Below, piece after piece: positions 21,722 to 34,144 of a stretch of DNA of 40,083 nt; position 1 is the stretch's first letter; each line of letters begins with the position of its first letter. Origin of the DNA: Podaxis mareebaensis (taxonomy: Eukaryota > Basidiomycota > Agaricomycetes > Agaricales > Agaricaceae); the NCBI GenBank assembly GCA_018524725.1, contig JAEUWP010000606.1, positions 1 through 40,083 on the forward strand, read 5' to 3'. The notes beneath the pieces are model-generated. The model searched no databases. It saw only the letters and a program-made list of their open reading frames with translations, and had not been told where the DNA came from. The translations under genes were made by a program, and so were the position numbers.

Positions 21722-22249
21722 ATGCGAATCATTGCCGCCTTGCTCGCTTGCCTTACTGCCACATATGCTCAGCGTATTGCAATCGGTTCTCCATTGGACC
21801 AGGCAACGCTCAGCGCTGGTCAGCAGACCGTAGTCGAAATTGATCGTCCGGTATGTACACCCTCATACTTTTTTGTGGCATTTTCCTTGATAAAACTTCG
21901 TAGAACTTTTTATCATCAGCGCAAGAAGTTGCAGTTGTCATTGGTATTCAATCCTGCGCCTCATCTCCGTGTGCGTCTCCGGACGACATTATGGGTCAAA
22001 TCCTTTACTCTGGCGGTTACAATCCTCAGTTTGACACCAGCAATGCCCGAAAACCACCCCATCAAAACTTCACAGTCACTGTGCCGTCTGCCCTGCCGAA
22101 GGGTCCAGCACAAATAGGGGTTGCACACTTTTCTCTTATTGGAGTAAGTGCCACCGCCTCCAGCCTCGGGCAGCTAACAATGCGTCTATATACAGGCAGG
22201 CCTTGCGCCATTTTTGGAAACGAAGAACGTCACCGTCATCATCCAATAG
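21722..22249 (+). CDS. small secreted protein, conserved basidiomycete family
   Basis: Exons 21722-21850, 21904-22143 and 22196-22249 sum to 423 nt (140 aa). The first 17 residues are a signal peptide (MRIIAALLACLTATYAQ). The mature part starts IAIGSPLDQATLSAGQQ and then has an Ig-like, Val-rich beta pattern with two Cys (IQSCASSPCASP), YNPQFD, NFTVTVP and an end ETKNVTVIIQ. Two potential N-glycosylation sites (NFT, NVT) are visible. The shape resembles widespread unnamed secreted proteins of mushrooms. A role at the cell wall or outside the cell is likely, but no activity is known to me. Confidence 0.85.
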
Positions 22250-22854
22250 GTTTAGTACGGATTGGAACAGACCAAAGATCTCCACTCATATGTAGCCTCT
22301 CGCGGACCACCTCTATATACAGTAGCCTCCAATTATCGATTAGTTCGCTTCACTCCCACGCGAAGCTTTGGGTTTGTGCTTCGACCTCCACCTTTTGATC
22401 ATTGACTGTTCTTTGTTCCCATCGGTGTTTTAAACGACTTTTTGATATGATGGCTCCGCGGTTTGCACCGATTCCCGCCTTGAGTTTCGAAGTCGGCGCC
22501 TCAGCCATTCTCGGACATCGTCATAACTCATCAATTTCGGTGTTCGAGAGACCCAGCGTGTACGTGTCCCGGGTCGTCATTAGATCCTTCGCGCACTGAT
22601 CAGCGAGACCCTTGAGTGTGCATCACACCGACGGCCCGTAAGCACGAAGCAAGCACGGAACACCTGTGACTCGTGACTTCTTTTCACGTCTCATGATCAA
22701 TCCCGCCTCACGTAGCCTCTGTCATACGCGAGCGAAGCCTGCATCGCTACCCGCATCAACACCGCCATTTTGAAAATGTCGTGAGTATAAAAAGCCTACG
22801 TTGACTAGCACGCGCTAGCAACCCTTTTGCGAGTGCGAGATTGCGGACTTCAGG
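22250..22854. promoter_or_regulatory. upstream region of GH35 gene
   Basis: No ORF of note is present. A TATA box (TATAAAAA) lies at 22786-22793, about 65 bp before the beta-galactosidase ATG. Confidence 0.6.
22786..22793 (+). promoter_or_regulatory. TATA box of GH35 gene
   Basis: TATAAAAA, about 65 bp upstream of the start codon. Confidence 0.6.
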
Positions 22855-25800
22855 ATGAAGCGGCTTCTCGCGTTTGTGCTTTGTGCTTCCTACCTGGCTG
22901 TTGCACTGGCAATCAGTATTCAGAAGCGGCAATCGACGGTAGATCATAGCGACCAATATGTTCTTCCTGCGGGCTCCCGTACGTCCTTGCACCTCTAACA
23001 CACCTATTGATTTACACAATGGATAAATATACATATCAGCAAATTTCTACAACGGGCAGTCAACAGCATCTGTGACCTTCGATCAACATTCGGTCCTGCT
23101 TGACGGAAAGGTAAACCCATCATATCAGTCCTACGTTTCCCTGCGATGCTCAAAATAATTCAGCGTATCATGTTTTTCTCTGGCGAATTTCACCCATTCC
23201 GACTCCCGGTACCAGAGCTGTGGAAAGATGTGCTTCAGAAGTCCGTGCCACTTTCTATATCTTTAGGCTGAAGGTTGACGATACCGTCAGGTTCAAGGTT
23301 TGTATTGTCAGAGGCAATTTAAATGATAAGGAAAATCTTAAGCCCCTTAGGGTGCTGGGTTCAATGGCGTGTCTGTGTACTGTGAGGATCCTTCGGTCCA
23401 TCAACGTCAACTATACTGATATGTCGCTCTCGAATAGGGCACTGGGGCTTAACCGCTCCTAACTCGGAAGAGGTTAGATTCACTCAGCACAACGACCTCA
23501 AACGATTCTATGAGACTGCGAAAGACGTCGGTATCCTTGTGATTGTGCGCCCTGGGTGAGTCTACACCTGTATTGTAGATTCAGGCTGTTGATTCGGAAA
23601 CAAGACCATACGTGAATGCTGAAACTGCCGGAGGTGAATGAGCAGATATCCTGGGCCAAATGGAGGTGAAGCTTACATTCGTTTGCTCATAAGGTGGCAT
23701 CCCCGGCTGGGTAACAAATATTGCTGGCCTCGCAAGGACAAACGCAACGGATTATAAGGAGGCATGGCTTCCCTAGTATGTGGTTTGGCTTGACAGTCAC
23801 TGGGATTTTGCTCATGCTCTTCTGTTCCCGTTAGCCTGAAGGGTTTTGCTGAGGAGACCGCTCCGTATCAAGTACGTTGCCATTCCTACACCCGGTACTG
23901 GTCCTCACCATCTCTAATGCAGTATCCGGACGGGCCTGTCATAGGTCAGTGCTCATTTTCTCAATACCAGCTGTGTTCTGACATGCATTTCCCATAGCCA
24001 TCCAGAGCGAGAACGAATACGGGACAACGGCTCAACAACATATTCCGGGCCTTGATGAACACATGCAAGATATAATTGACACGCTGCGAGAAAACGGAAT
24101 CACGAAAATTCCAACAATCCACAACGACAAAAACGCGAGTGGCCAATATGCAATGAAGGGTCTTGGAAAGGTTGATCTGTACGTGCCGCGTAACCTTTGA
24201 TTTATACTGCGTTTCTGAGTACAGTCAACAGATACGGATGGGATGGGTATACCCAAGCTCCTTCTGCGACACTCATGAGCACTGACGATCCGTGAAGATA
24301 TCCTCTTGGGTTTGATTGCGATAAGCCCACACAATGGAACGAGCTTTCAACACGTGAGTCCATTATTGCTGGCTGCATGTGTGGCCTCACCCCTGGGGCC
24401 ATAACCAGAGACCGATACGTCACATCAAAGGTGGAATCCAGCTGAGCCTTTGGCTTTGTTCGAATGGCAAGGTCAGCATGCTCCCAGAGTTGTATGATGT
24501 GTTATACGTGACTGACATCCCATTCAGGTGGTGCTTTCTCTTATTGGTCTGGGCCAGGATACGACAATTGTTATCAACTGATGAACGAGCAATTTGCAAA
24601 CGTGAGCACCTTCTCCGATACATAAGCTCCTTTCTAAAGAAATCGTCCTATAGGTATATTACAAGGTGTGATGCGTCCCTATCCGGGTGCTTCTCAATGC
24701 TCATAACCTCAAAAGAATAACTATGCTGCTGGAGCTGCCCTCCAAAATCTTTATATGACATATGGTAGGAAAATGCTTTATATGCAATTCATATCCACCC
24801 TCAGCGGCGCAATTCCTCCTAGGCGGCACAAACTGGGGGAACATGCATACTCACACAATCTACTCCAGCTATGAGTACGTGTAACCTGTTTCCTAATCGA
24901 ATGATAACGTTAAATAACAATTTACTCAGTTATGGGGCAGTACGTGGTTTCGCGTCGAGGTGGCATAGCTCAGTACCAACTTTGTCTAACAGGCTATTCG
25001 TGAAGATAGAACGCTCACTCCCAAGCTCGATGAACTCAAGCTCCAAGCCTATTTCCTCCACGCCTCTCCGGATTATCTCACTGTTGGCCGCATTGGGAAC
25101 GGCACCGTAGGACTCGGCACCGCCTACAGCGACTCCCCTGACGTCTATACGACTCATCTTCACTCTCCCCATCGCGGGACCAACTTTTACATAGTTCGCC
25201 AAGTCACGAATCAGAAGACGACCAACACCGACTTCAAGCTCCGTGTTAATACAACGGATTTTGGTGAAATCACCGTTCCAAGGAATGGCGCTATCACTCT
25301 TGCGGGAAGAGAGTCAAAGATTTTAGTGTCCGAGTATTTCTTCGGGAGCTCCAAGTTGGTGTACTCGACTGCCGAAGTTATGACTTGGGCGACCTTTGAT
25401 AATGTAATGACTAACTCCAAATTCGTGCCCTATACTGACGACGGCCTAGATCGACAACCTCATCGTCTACGCGTTGGAGGGACAGTATTTGGAGCTGAGC
25501 ATCTCGGCAAGGAGTGTGTCGCGATTGTCGAATATAGGCTCTGATTCCCTTACTGCCAGTGTTATGAAGAAGGTAACCATCACGACCATCTACCTTGCCA
25601 GCTATTGAAACGTCGTACGCGTGTTCACAGAACGTTCTGATCTCCGGAAGGGTATCTGGCCTCTCCATCATCAGCTTCGGTAATACTCGCGTCTTCGTCG
25701 CCGACAAGAAGTCTGCTTCCGCCTTCTGGGCCCCCAAGATCGGGAATGAAGGAGACCATTCCCGCTACGATGTCTCCCCGGACGTCCCTTCTGTCCTTAT

Positions 25801-27587
25801 TCGTGGTCCTTATCTTGTTAGGAGTGTGTCCTCTCAAGGTTCAACTTTGGCTTTCGAGGGAGATATCAACGGTACGACAACAATTGATGTATTCGCACCG
25901 GCAAGGTATCGCTCCGTTACCTGGAATGGTGCAACTATCGAGGTTGCAAAAAGCGAGCTGGGCGGCTTGCGAGGTGTGATCAGGTTTCCTGGGGAGCTGG
26001 AGGGAGTCCACGTCCCGAGTATGGCAGACGTGGAGTGGAGTTGCGCGGACTCCTTGCCCGAGTTGGCGTTGGACTATGATGATAGCGACTGGGTGCTTGC
26101 AAATAAGACGATCACGAAGCGGCCGCAGCAACCCTTCTCTGGCAAGGTACGGATCCACGCCTTCCTGCGAGTGGAGGATCTGGCTGATCAACCTGGCACA
26201 CTGCAGAACATTCTCTACTCGGGCGAGTGAGCCTTGGTTTACGACGTCTTGTCCATCTTTCCTCGCTAACTTCATAATCTAAGATATGGATTCCATGCCG
26301 GTATGAATTCGCTCGTCATACCGCTCAATCTACTGATTAGCCACAGGCCAGTGGGTATGGCGTGGACACTTCAAGGGCACCGCACGTGGAGTCGAGCTCG
26401 CAATTCAGGGGTAAAGTTTACCGGAGTAGGAAGCTTTGGGCGTATCGCTGATTCTAACCATTGTTAGCGGCTTCTCGTTTGGCTATTCGGCGTTCCTCAA
26501 TGGTCACTTCTTAGGCTCTGGTGAGGGGACATCCCATAGTCAGGATGGCGTTGATATTCTTCGTCCCACATTCAACTTCGCTCAAGATATGCTGAGCGGT
26601 GGCGATAACGGTACATGCTAGCTCAACATTTCTGGAGCTCCAATTCATCAGCCTTCTTCATGTAGTCCTCACCGTGATCCATGACTCCACGGGGATGAAC
26701 CAAGACTGTGGGTAACCATTATGAGCGGTATACAACTCTTCCTCATACGCGTCCTGCGTTGATAGATGATATTGATGACGAGTTCAAAACTCCACGAGGA
26801 ATTCGGGGATACCGCCTTCTCAGTGACGATGCCAACGACTTCACAGAGTGGCGACTCGCTGGCAGTAAGTGGTTCGGTTTCGATATTTCAACAGATCTTA
26901 ACAGTGCTGCATAGACGTGGGCGGTGAACACGCTCCAGATGATGTCCGTGGACCTTATAATGAAGGTGGTTGGTGGTTTGAACGCGTTGGTACGTGCCAT
27001 GTCAGGTATTGAAATGATCTAGCCTTGAGCTGTTGTCATAGGTGCCCATCTCCCGGGGTTTGACACTTCCTCATGGAACAAGTCGTGCTCGCCTCTTCAA
27101 GGAAGAAACACAGCGGGAGTGACTGTATACAGGACAGCATTCAACTTAAACGTCCCGCGCGGTTCAGATATTCCTCTCTCGTTTGACTTTGCTCTCGACA
27201 AAGCCCATCCACATCGAGTATTGATATACGTCAACGGCTGGCAATTTGGAAGGCAAGTCACTCCGTTAATTTGGCTGTTTGCAGACAGAATATATTGATA
27301 ACATTGATTTGAAGGTTCCTCTCAACACATGGTCCTCAAGTTAGTTATCCCATTCCCGAAGGAATCATAAACCACCGCGGAAAGAATGAAGTTTTGGTCT
27401 CCTTATGGGCTCTCAGTATGTATTCTTATCTATGATCAAGGAATACGCCTTCATCAGAGTTGCGGTAGATCAAACGGGCGCCCGACTTTCCAAGTTTGAA
27501 CTCACTAAAAGGGCCATTATCTCTTCGAGCAAAGAGCAACAAGTCGATATTGTTCCGGCCCCGGGTTGGAAGGAGCTCCGAGGTTGA
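22855..27587 (+). CDS. secreted GH35 beta-galactosidase
   Basis: A secreted retaining beta-galactosidase (GH35) that removes terminal beta-galactose from plant polysaccharides or oligosaccharides. My model has 32 exons summing to 3060 nt (1019 aa), the usual length of fungal GH35 enzymes. The signal peptide is [19 protein letters not shown]. Catalytic-barrel blocks are [45 protein letters not shown] (Glu acid/base), [21 protein letters not shown] (Glu nucleophile) and YGGTNWG. The later beta domains run through [48 protein letters not shown] and [11 protein letters not shown] to the end. Very small exons include 23267-23273 (7 nt), 24930-24939 (10 nt), 24654-24665 (12 nt) and 24232-24246 (15 nt). 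Intron 30 uses a consensus GC donor (27253, AG/GCAAGT). I found no stop or frameshift. Confidence 0.93.
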
Positions 27588-27817
27588 TCTAGGATGGGCA
27601 TCGTATCATTCCGCAGTTTCGGAAGGTGCATAATGATGCATAAACTTGTTGTTCTCGTGCATTCTGTTTGCTCACATTATTGGGCGCGAAACGGGTGAAA
27701 TATGCTATGATTGATGAGCTATTTGAAACTGATATGAAGTCTAAGCATGTGGGTATCTATTTTGCTCCGTCGGAGATGTAGTGCCGAATAATAAGAATAG
27801 GAGACATGACCTGGACA

Positions 27818-29215
27818 TCAATATGCGAAATAATTGTAGTTATATCTTAGGATCTCATCGTTGCCATCTTCGGGGACAGACGTATGCAATTGCAAAGAAA
27901 GACCAGCGGTCGTGAGCGCCTGCAAAGCCTGATTAACTCCAGCCAAATTCTGCTTCGGGGTGCTCATGCGTAAGATTTCCAGGCGCTTGACCTTTGAATT
28001 CGGGAACGTCCACCACCGAGAGCCCACCATCTTCTCTAAGGAAGTAAACATCGGCGCATCATCGCACATAGAGTTCCAATGCGAAGTCTCGACCGCCAAG
28101 GCTCGAAGATGGGGCAACAATGGTCTTTGCTGATGCGCATGATAGGTAAGAGCTTCGAACAGCTCGCTGTTGCAGTGGTCGTTGGAGACGTGAAGTTCAG
28201 AGATAGAGGGTGTGAGGCTGAGAATCGAAAGAACCTCGCCAAAGTTGATGAAATGGCATTGGGGGCTCGAGATCGCCAGGTACTCCAAGTTGTTGATACT
28301 AGAAAGGAAACTCGTGTCAAAGCCGGGAGAATGATTCCAGCCGAGTTTCAACTTCTTGAGATTGGGGAAGCTGTAGCCCTCGAGGCTGAGAGGTGACCTA
28401 GATGTCTGGATGCTGTGTATGGATAGATGTGCGAGGGACGGGAAAATGATTTCGGGGGTTGATTTCGGTGATGGCTGTGGGGTCCCTGAGACAACGAAGG
28501 TACCCGATCGTAGATTTGTGCAACGAAGGAAGATATAATTCCACGAAGCATAATCGACGTCAGTGAGTGTGATGTGTGTGAGTTGACTCCACGGAACGAC
28601 AAGGTTGAGGGCCGTTTCATAGGATATGCACGCTTTGTACGTGAATCTTTTCAGGAATCCAGAGTTGGAAAAGGCCGTGAAAGGGGTAGGAAGGGAGTCA
28701 AATGACGGGCCATTGGACGACGCGACGGTGACACTAGACAACTGTGGAAATGTCTTGTCTGGAGAAATTGAATACAGGAGGTGGCTGAGCCATGAAGACG
28801 AGATATTCAAGTCCTGGATCCGGTTGTGAAATTGACCCAAAAAAAGATCCAAGCGGAATTTCCATTCCGGGTGGTCGAAAAGGGCCGGCGAGGAAGCTGT
28901 CATTTGAATTGACAAAGGCCGGTTCTTGGATCGTTCGAGAAATTCTGTCGCCAGAAAAACGGCTTCCCCGCCATCCGACCCCGGAGAACCTTTAGACACC
29001 AAATCGGACATGTTGATGGATATCCTGCTCCATAGGCGGGACGAATGCAAGGCGACATTGCGCCAAGAAGAGCAAACGGAGCAGAGGAGCAGGGGTGCGA
29101 CCTCATGCGAGAGTGTAGGGAAGGCAGGAAGGCACTGAACGAATATTTCTTCCATGATCTCGGGTGGAAGCTCGTAGACAGGACTAAATTCGTGTCCGAT
29201 AGAAACGTGATTCAT
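27818..29215 (-). CDS. F-box protein
   Basis: A likely substrate adaptor of an SCF ubiquitin ligase. It is one long open frame of 465 aa. The F-box-like domain is at residues about 14-65 (YELPPEIMEEIFVQCLP ... LCSVCSSWRNVALHSSRLWS). The rest is Leu-rich with spaced LxxLxL patterns (FPSLAHLSIHSI, FPNLKKLKLGW, LEYLAIS), typical of the degenerate leucine-rich repeats of large fungal F-box families. An upstream exon 29284-29370 could be joined by a GTATGT...CAG intron (29228-29283) and keeps frame, which would start the protein at 29370 with 33 more residues. I chose the inner ATG because the F-box begins soon after it. The target is unknown. Confidence 0.85.
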   Translation of the reverse strand: MNHVSIGHEFSPVYELPPEIMEEIFVQCLPAFPTLSHEVAPLLLCSVCSSWRNVALHSSRLWSRISINMSDLVSKGSPGSDGGEAVFLATEFLERSKNRPLSIQMTASSPALFDHPEWKFRLDLFLGQFHNRIQDLNISSSWLSHLLYSISPDKTFPQLSSVTVASSNGPSFDSLPTPFTAFSNSGFLKRFTYKACISYETALNLVVPWSQLTHITLTDVDYASWNYIFLRCTNLRSGTFVVSGTPQPSPKSTPEIIFPSLAHLSIHSIQTSRSPLSLEGYSFPNLKKLKLGWNHSPGFDTSFLSSINNLEYLAISSPQCHFINFGEVLSILSLTPSISELHVSNDHCNSELFEALTYHAHQQRPLLPHLRALAVETSHWNSMCDDAPMFTSLEKMVGSRWWTFPNSKVKRLEILRMSTPKQNLAGVNQALQALTTAGLSLQLHTSVPEDGNDEILRYNYNYFAY

Positions 29216-29370
29216 GGCGTTGAAGTTCTGTTTGTGTAATCATGTTAAGATACAAACCTAACCAGAAGATACGCGCTACATACCTGTAGAAATGCCTCCA
29301 AACGACCAGAAGAGATGACCAGAAGAGTAGACGGCGCAGAGCAGAGGTACTTAGGGGATAGGGAGAGCAT

Positions 29371-32088
29371 TGTGCTGCTGACCGTGTATTTAAGGATTGC
29401 AGTTCGGAGATGCGTTGCACGATACCCACATTGTTCAGCGCGCTATGACGCTATCGTAGCAACCAGACGACTTTCTAGACGAGCGGAGTTCGGTAAGTTG
29501 TGGCCCTGGTATTGATCCATGGATTTCAATGAGGTCATGGAACTACGGAAATTTGAGATACTGTACCAGCCTTGACAAGACCGTGATGACTGTCAAACAG
29601 AGACCGACAGGGAAAATAATAGGAATGTCTTCCATCACAGTGCGCAGAGGTGTTTCAATTGAAGAACTGGGACTTGCTTCCGCTTTGAGGGGGGTTGGTG
29701 GGGAGCTCGGGTGGGTAAAGCGTGGACTCTGCTGACACAATCATGACCACAATTTCTACACCGCCGCTGCCGTGAGAAAACACAGTGTGCTTCGGCTAAG
29801 TTTACCAATGTAAATTGTTATACCCTCGGTTCCATGGTATTTATATGTTAGTCTGCTGCCTCCAAAGCTAATGCATGGGAGGGGGGGGGGGTTCCAGCTG
29901 AGGCGTTGTGTGAGAGAGGGTAAGGATCATGCGACGCTGGTCACTACTGCGTGAAATATCATTCAGAAGCATAAAAGAAATTTAAGAGCATGAGAAGGGT
30001 AGAAAGTAAGCCATACGGCACGGCGGTGGAGCCCTCCACAATCTTATCAAGTTCGTCAACCCATGGGTTGTCCAATGGGTGTCATTGAGCGATTCATGTT
30101 CGGGTGGACTTGTGAACGTTAACAGTATAGAGTCTGTGTTCTTGGTCAGTTCTTTGTGAATAGGAGCTTTGGGTTCGCCAGCGCAGTGCGTCGGATCCCG
30201 AGAACATGAAGAGCAAATGTGAGGTAATATCATTCTAGTGCTTGTGCGTGACGGGTAAGGTAAGGAAGGAGAACGTCTATTCCGTTGAATGCGTCAATAC
30301 ATAGAATGGTAGTACTCGAATGAGAAGATACTCAGGAGACGACTGCATGTGTGAGTGGGAGTGGTCGTTGGAGGCCAGGGGCTCGCCAAGTTCCAGGGCT
30401 GCGAGGCGAAAGAAGGAACGCTGACGGGTCACTACCATGCGTATGCCTTCAGTCTCGCCATGAAGTCGTCTTCGAGGGAGGGCGGGTGGGATATTGCGAG
30501 TCCGAACGCTGTAGAGGCGTAGTCTTGCCACGATTCTGGTCTCACGCCGTGGTGGTTGGTGGTGTAGTCGCGCATTGAGTGGTCCAGGGTCCGTGACTCG
30601 TCACGCTGCACAAGACTTCGCACCAGGTTCGTACCTCACTTGGTGCGGCACTGATGGTGGCAACGGATGAACGTCTCACAGCCAGCCAACATCCTACATC
30701 CATACCAAGCAGGTATGCGTCAACGTTCGTTATGCTTCAAGTTAAGAACATCTCAAATACAATAACAATAATGGAAGCAGCGGGATTGTTGGATTTTATT
30801 CGCCGAAGAGCATTACTTGCGCCTGGGTCAGTATTTGGGTCAGTTGAAGGGGTAACAGGCCTTAGGGAATTTCGTGTCACATCTCGCAGCACGGTTCTCG
30901 GACTTTTTCTCTAGAGTCTATATGTCTTGCAATTTGTAGATGGCGATGCCCTTTTTCAAAAGGTCTTTATCGAGTTGCTTGTTAAAGCACTAGAGGGGCT
31001 GACGGTGGGTGCGGATGGGGCCGGCTTTGTCATTGAGGCGTTATTTACGTATGCTTAATACGGTAATGTGGGGGGAGTATGAAAATGAGGAGGGAGGGTT
31101 TGTTTGATGGGTTGTAGAAGAGGAGCGAGGAAGAGTGGGATGGCCCAAGCAAGATGTGCCAAAAGTGCACGGTTTAATTAGGACTCTTTGGGGTGCTGCA
31201 CTAGGAGGTTGGGCAACGATTTCTGTTCCTCTCCTGCATAACACATTCATTGCACCGGGAAAATGCCTATTGGCCACTCTTCCATTGTCATTCTGCTTAT
31301 AGCGCCTATTGGTCCATCCATCGATTGCGAGTCAAATCTGCGGATTTGGGTTGGCGGTGGAGGTGAATCGATGTTCTAACGGTATCTTTCGGGAGAGTGG
31401 CGCAAAAAGTAGGCTAAAGTGCTTGGCGTGGGCATTTTAAGACGTCGAAGCGGAAAAGGTTGGTTGGCCCCGCAGCACTGCGAGATACTAGCTTCGCAGG
31501 AGTGAATCAGATGACCACCACCTGGTGAGTTCTGGGAATGTCACGACAGCCCATCTTCACTGAAAATAACTATTTTCGGGTCAAGTCGTGTCTACAGCGA
31601 AGGAGGTACGGCTGGAGATGGAGATCAGAGGAAAATACGAGATACGCAGCCGCGATGGTGGTACTTTACTCATTTCGGACGGAGATACACGGTTGAGCAG
31701 AGGGAGAGAGTCGATGTGGCTAGGAAAAAAGGTGGAGAAGTCAATACTCAAGATCTCCCAGCAGCCATATAGCATAATGTATACATTGTCGCTATTTTGC
31801 CAGCACTTGATACAGTCCCTCCCACTGCCGACCCATCAAATCTCAGTGGCTGCCGTGAGTCAGCTAACGCCACCATTTCGGCTTCAACGCATAGATGCCT
31901 CTATTCAACTTTGTGGCTGACCAATAGCTCGGGGATATACTCCGTCTCTGGCCGATGTGCTCAAACCATGTTCCACAAACAGACAAATCTGGTTATTAGG
32001 GGAATACATAACTAACGGTCCTCGAACTGTCGGAAACCTAACCACCCCCTCAACCCCCCCTCCCCGGAGCCCCGAGTCAGTTATTTAC
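29371..32088. other. long gene-poor region
   Basis: No gene can be supported in 2.7 kb. It includes an 11-G run (about 29880-29891), a minus-strand stretch near 30440-30620 with protein-like composition but no closed gene model, and a 47-codon plus-strand open segment (30912-31058) that ends in TAA and could be a last exon or remnant. Short ORFs elsewhere lack any family features. Confidence 0.5.
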
Positions 32089-34144
32089 ATGATGTCTACG
32101 CTCAATGGTTGGCACCCCGGTGAAAGTAGGATACAGCAAAAACTGGGATTCACGGACAAAGTCGCAGCCAAATACACTGCAATCCGGGGGTTCCTTTCCC
32201 CTGAGGACGGCCAATTCTATCAGACGTGCTTGCCATTTATTCCTGTGGTGACGCTAGACGACCTTGGGAGGCCCTGGGGATCCATACTTGCAGGACAGAA
32301 TGGAGAGAAGGGCTTCATGCGTAGCCTGCTTGATACACAGTTAGAAATGAAAGTCGAAGTCTGGGACGGCGACCCCTTTGGCGAGAATATACTACAATTT
32401 TACGAGGAGAAGGCCATTTTGATCGCTGGGATTGGCATAGAATTCTCAACACGACTAAGACACAAGTTTGCTGGCATCATTTCGAAGCTCCACAGAGCAG
32501 GCAGCATTGTTGAAATACGGCTACTTGTCAACGAGGCAATCAGGTTCGTGGTTTGCAGCAATCGTTCATACCCAGAGCTGAGGAAGAAATGCAGTCATTG
32601 CCCAAAATATATTACGATCCGCGATGTCGAGCCTCAAACAGACCGACAGCCGAAGGTTGTCCACAAATATCTCTCACTTTCCCGTGAAGACAGACTCCCA
32701 GATGACGTTATCCAGTTTGTACGTTCTTGCGACACCGTCTTTCTCGGGACATCATATGTTGCGCAACCGGAAGATGCAGAGATATACCCCTCACATGTCG
32801 GAATTAATCATCGTGGTGGGCTTGCAGGGTTTGTTCGGGTCAGGAATGATGCTCGTACAGTTGTGCTACCGGACTATTCCGGTGAGTGCTAAAAATATCT
32901 TTGTCATTTGCCGACTTCGTTCTAATGCTACGTCTATAATAGGAAACCGCACTATGACGTCGTTGGGAAATATTGAATGCACACCCCTTGCTTCGCTAAC
33001 CTTTGTCAACTTCATGACTGGCGACATCCTCTATTTGACTGGCGAGGCCAAGAATCTTGTCGGGCCTGAAGCTCACAGCCTCATGCCCTTCCAGAAAGCT
33101 CTCACAACAATCCATACCACAGGCTTCGTTTTTGTGGGCGACGCGCTCCCTGTGCGGCAGAAAGCAGGCACACAATACCGTGCTAGCCCATATAGCCCTC
33201 CGGTACGCCTTCTCGCCGAAGAAGCCTCCACGAGCCTTTTCCAAAGTGATGAAAGGCCAGAAGCTGTACTCACTCGAATCACGTTACATGACCCTCAGAT
33301 CGCAACCTTCACCTGGGAAGCTTCCAAGGATCTCTATATATCACCTGGCCAGGCGCTGATTCTTGACTGTGCGCCGTTTCTTAGTGCACGTCAGTACCAG
33401 GAACTATGTCCACTTAATCCAACTTCTTTCGCCGACGAACCCATCCGTACCTGGACCGCATCCTCATTCTCTGCTGGGCCCACACGCAGTTTCTCAATCA
33501 CACTCCGACACAAACCAGGTGGAGCGTTAACGACGGCCTTCTTCAGCATGGCGCGGAGACTGCACGAGACCAGAGGAGGGCTACTATACGACGTGCGGCC
33601 TCTTCAACTTACTCTGAAAATCGCAGGCATCACGGGTCACTTTACCCTTCCTCCACATTCCCCATTCGTGCCTCGTCGACGAGACTTCGTCTGGTTTGCA
33701 GCCGGGATTGGACTCACACCTTTCCTCAGCATGCTCGGCTATCTATGCGGGACCGTGAAAGACGATGAGGTCAACGTCCGCTTCTTTTTGTCGACGCGAG
33801 AACCCGATACCCTTCTTCCACTCGTCTTCAGACCCTTTAAAGGAAGTGAATCAGAAGACAGCCACCTCTCCCCATCCGCACCCCTCTCTAATGTAAATCT
33901 CTCTGTCGACGTCTTTTGCTCAGACAATGGGCCTGCCCGGGATACCGGCGTTCCCAACACCGTTATATTGCAACAGCATACTCGGAGGCTGGATTCTGCG
34001 TTCATTGAGGCTCACAAAGCAGATATCGTTGGGAAAGATGTGTACGTTTGTGGACCTGAGAATTACACGCAGATGGTTATAGGGATGTTAACGACGATTG
34101 GAGTTGAGTCAGATCGCGTCCGAACGGAAGGTTTCTCTTACTAA
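32089..34144 (+). CDS. PNPOx-like / ferredoxin-reductase fusion flavoprotein
   Basis: Two exons (32089-32881 and 32943-34144) sum to 1995 nt (664 aa). The N-terminal half (starting MMSTLNGWHPGE) resembles pyridoxamine-phosphate-oxidase-like split-barrel flavin binders, with GFLSPEDGQFYQTCLPFIP, VTLDDLGRPWGSILAG and a conserved CSHCPKYI. The C-terminal half, from about residue 390, is a ferredoxin-NADP reductase module: RTWTASSF (FAD site), GGALTTAFF, FAAGIGLTPFLSML (nucleotide site) and VYVCGPENYTQMV. It ends there, so I see no 2Fe-2S ferredoxin tail. A flavin-to-flavin NAD(P)H oxidoreductase is likely, with unknown acceptor. Upstream in-frame ATGs (31957) are less likely starts. No targeting signal is evident. 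Confidence 0.85.

Noticed and set aside
26700..26770. Apparent frameshift in the GH35 gene
   Set aside because: Using the donor GTGGGT at 26708 rather than GTAACC at 26712 restores the frame and gives an expected D-Y-D junction, so the gene is intact here.
29880..29891. 11-G homopolymer run
   Set aside because: It is isolated in intergenic DNA; there are no further G-tracts nearby to form a quadruplex, so it is not reported as functional.
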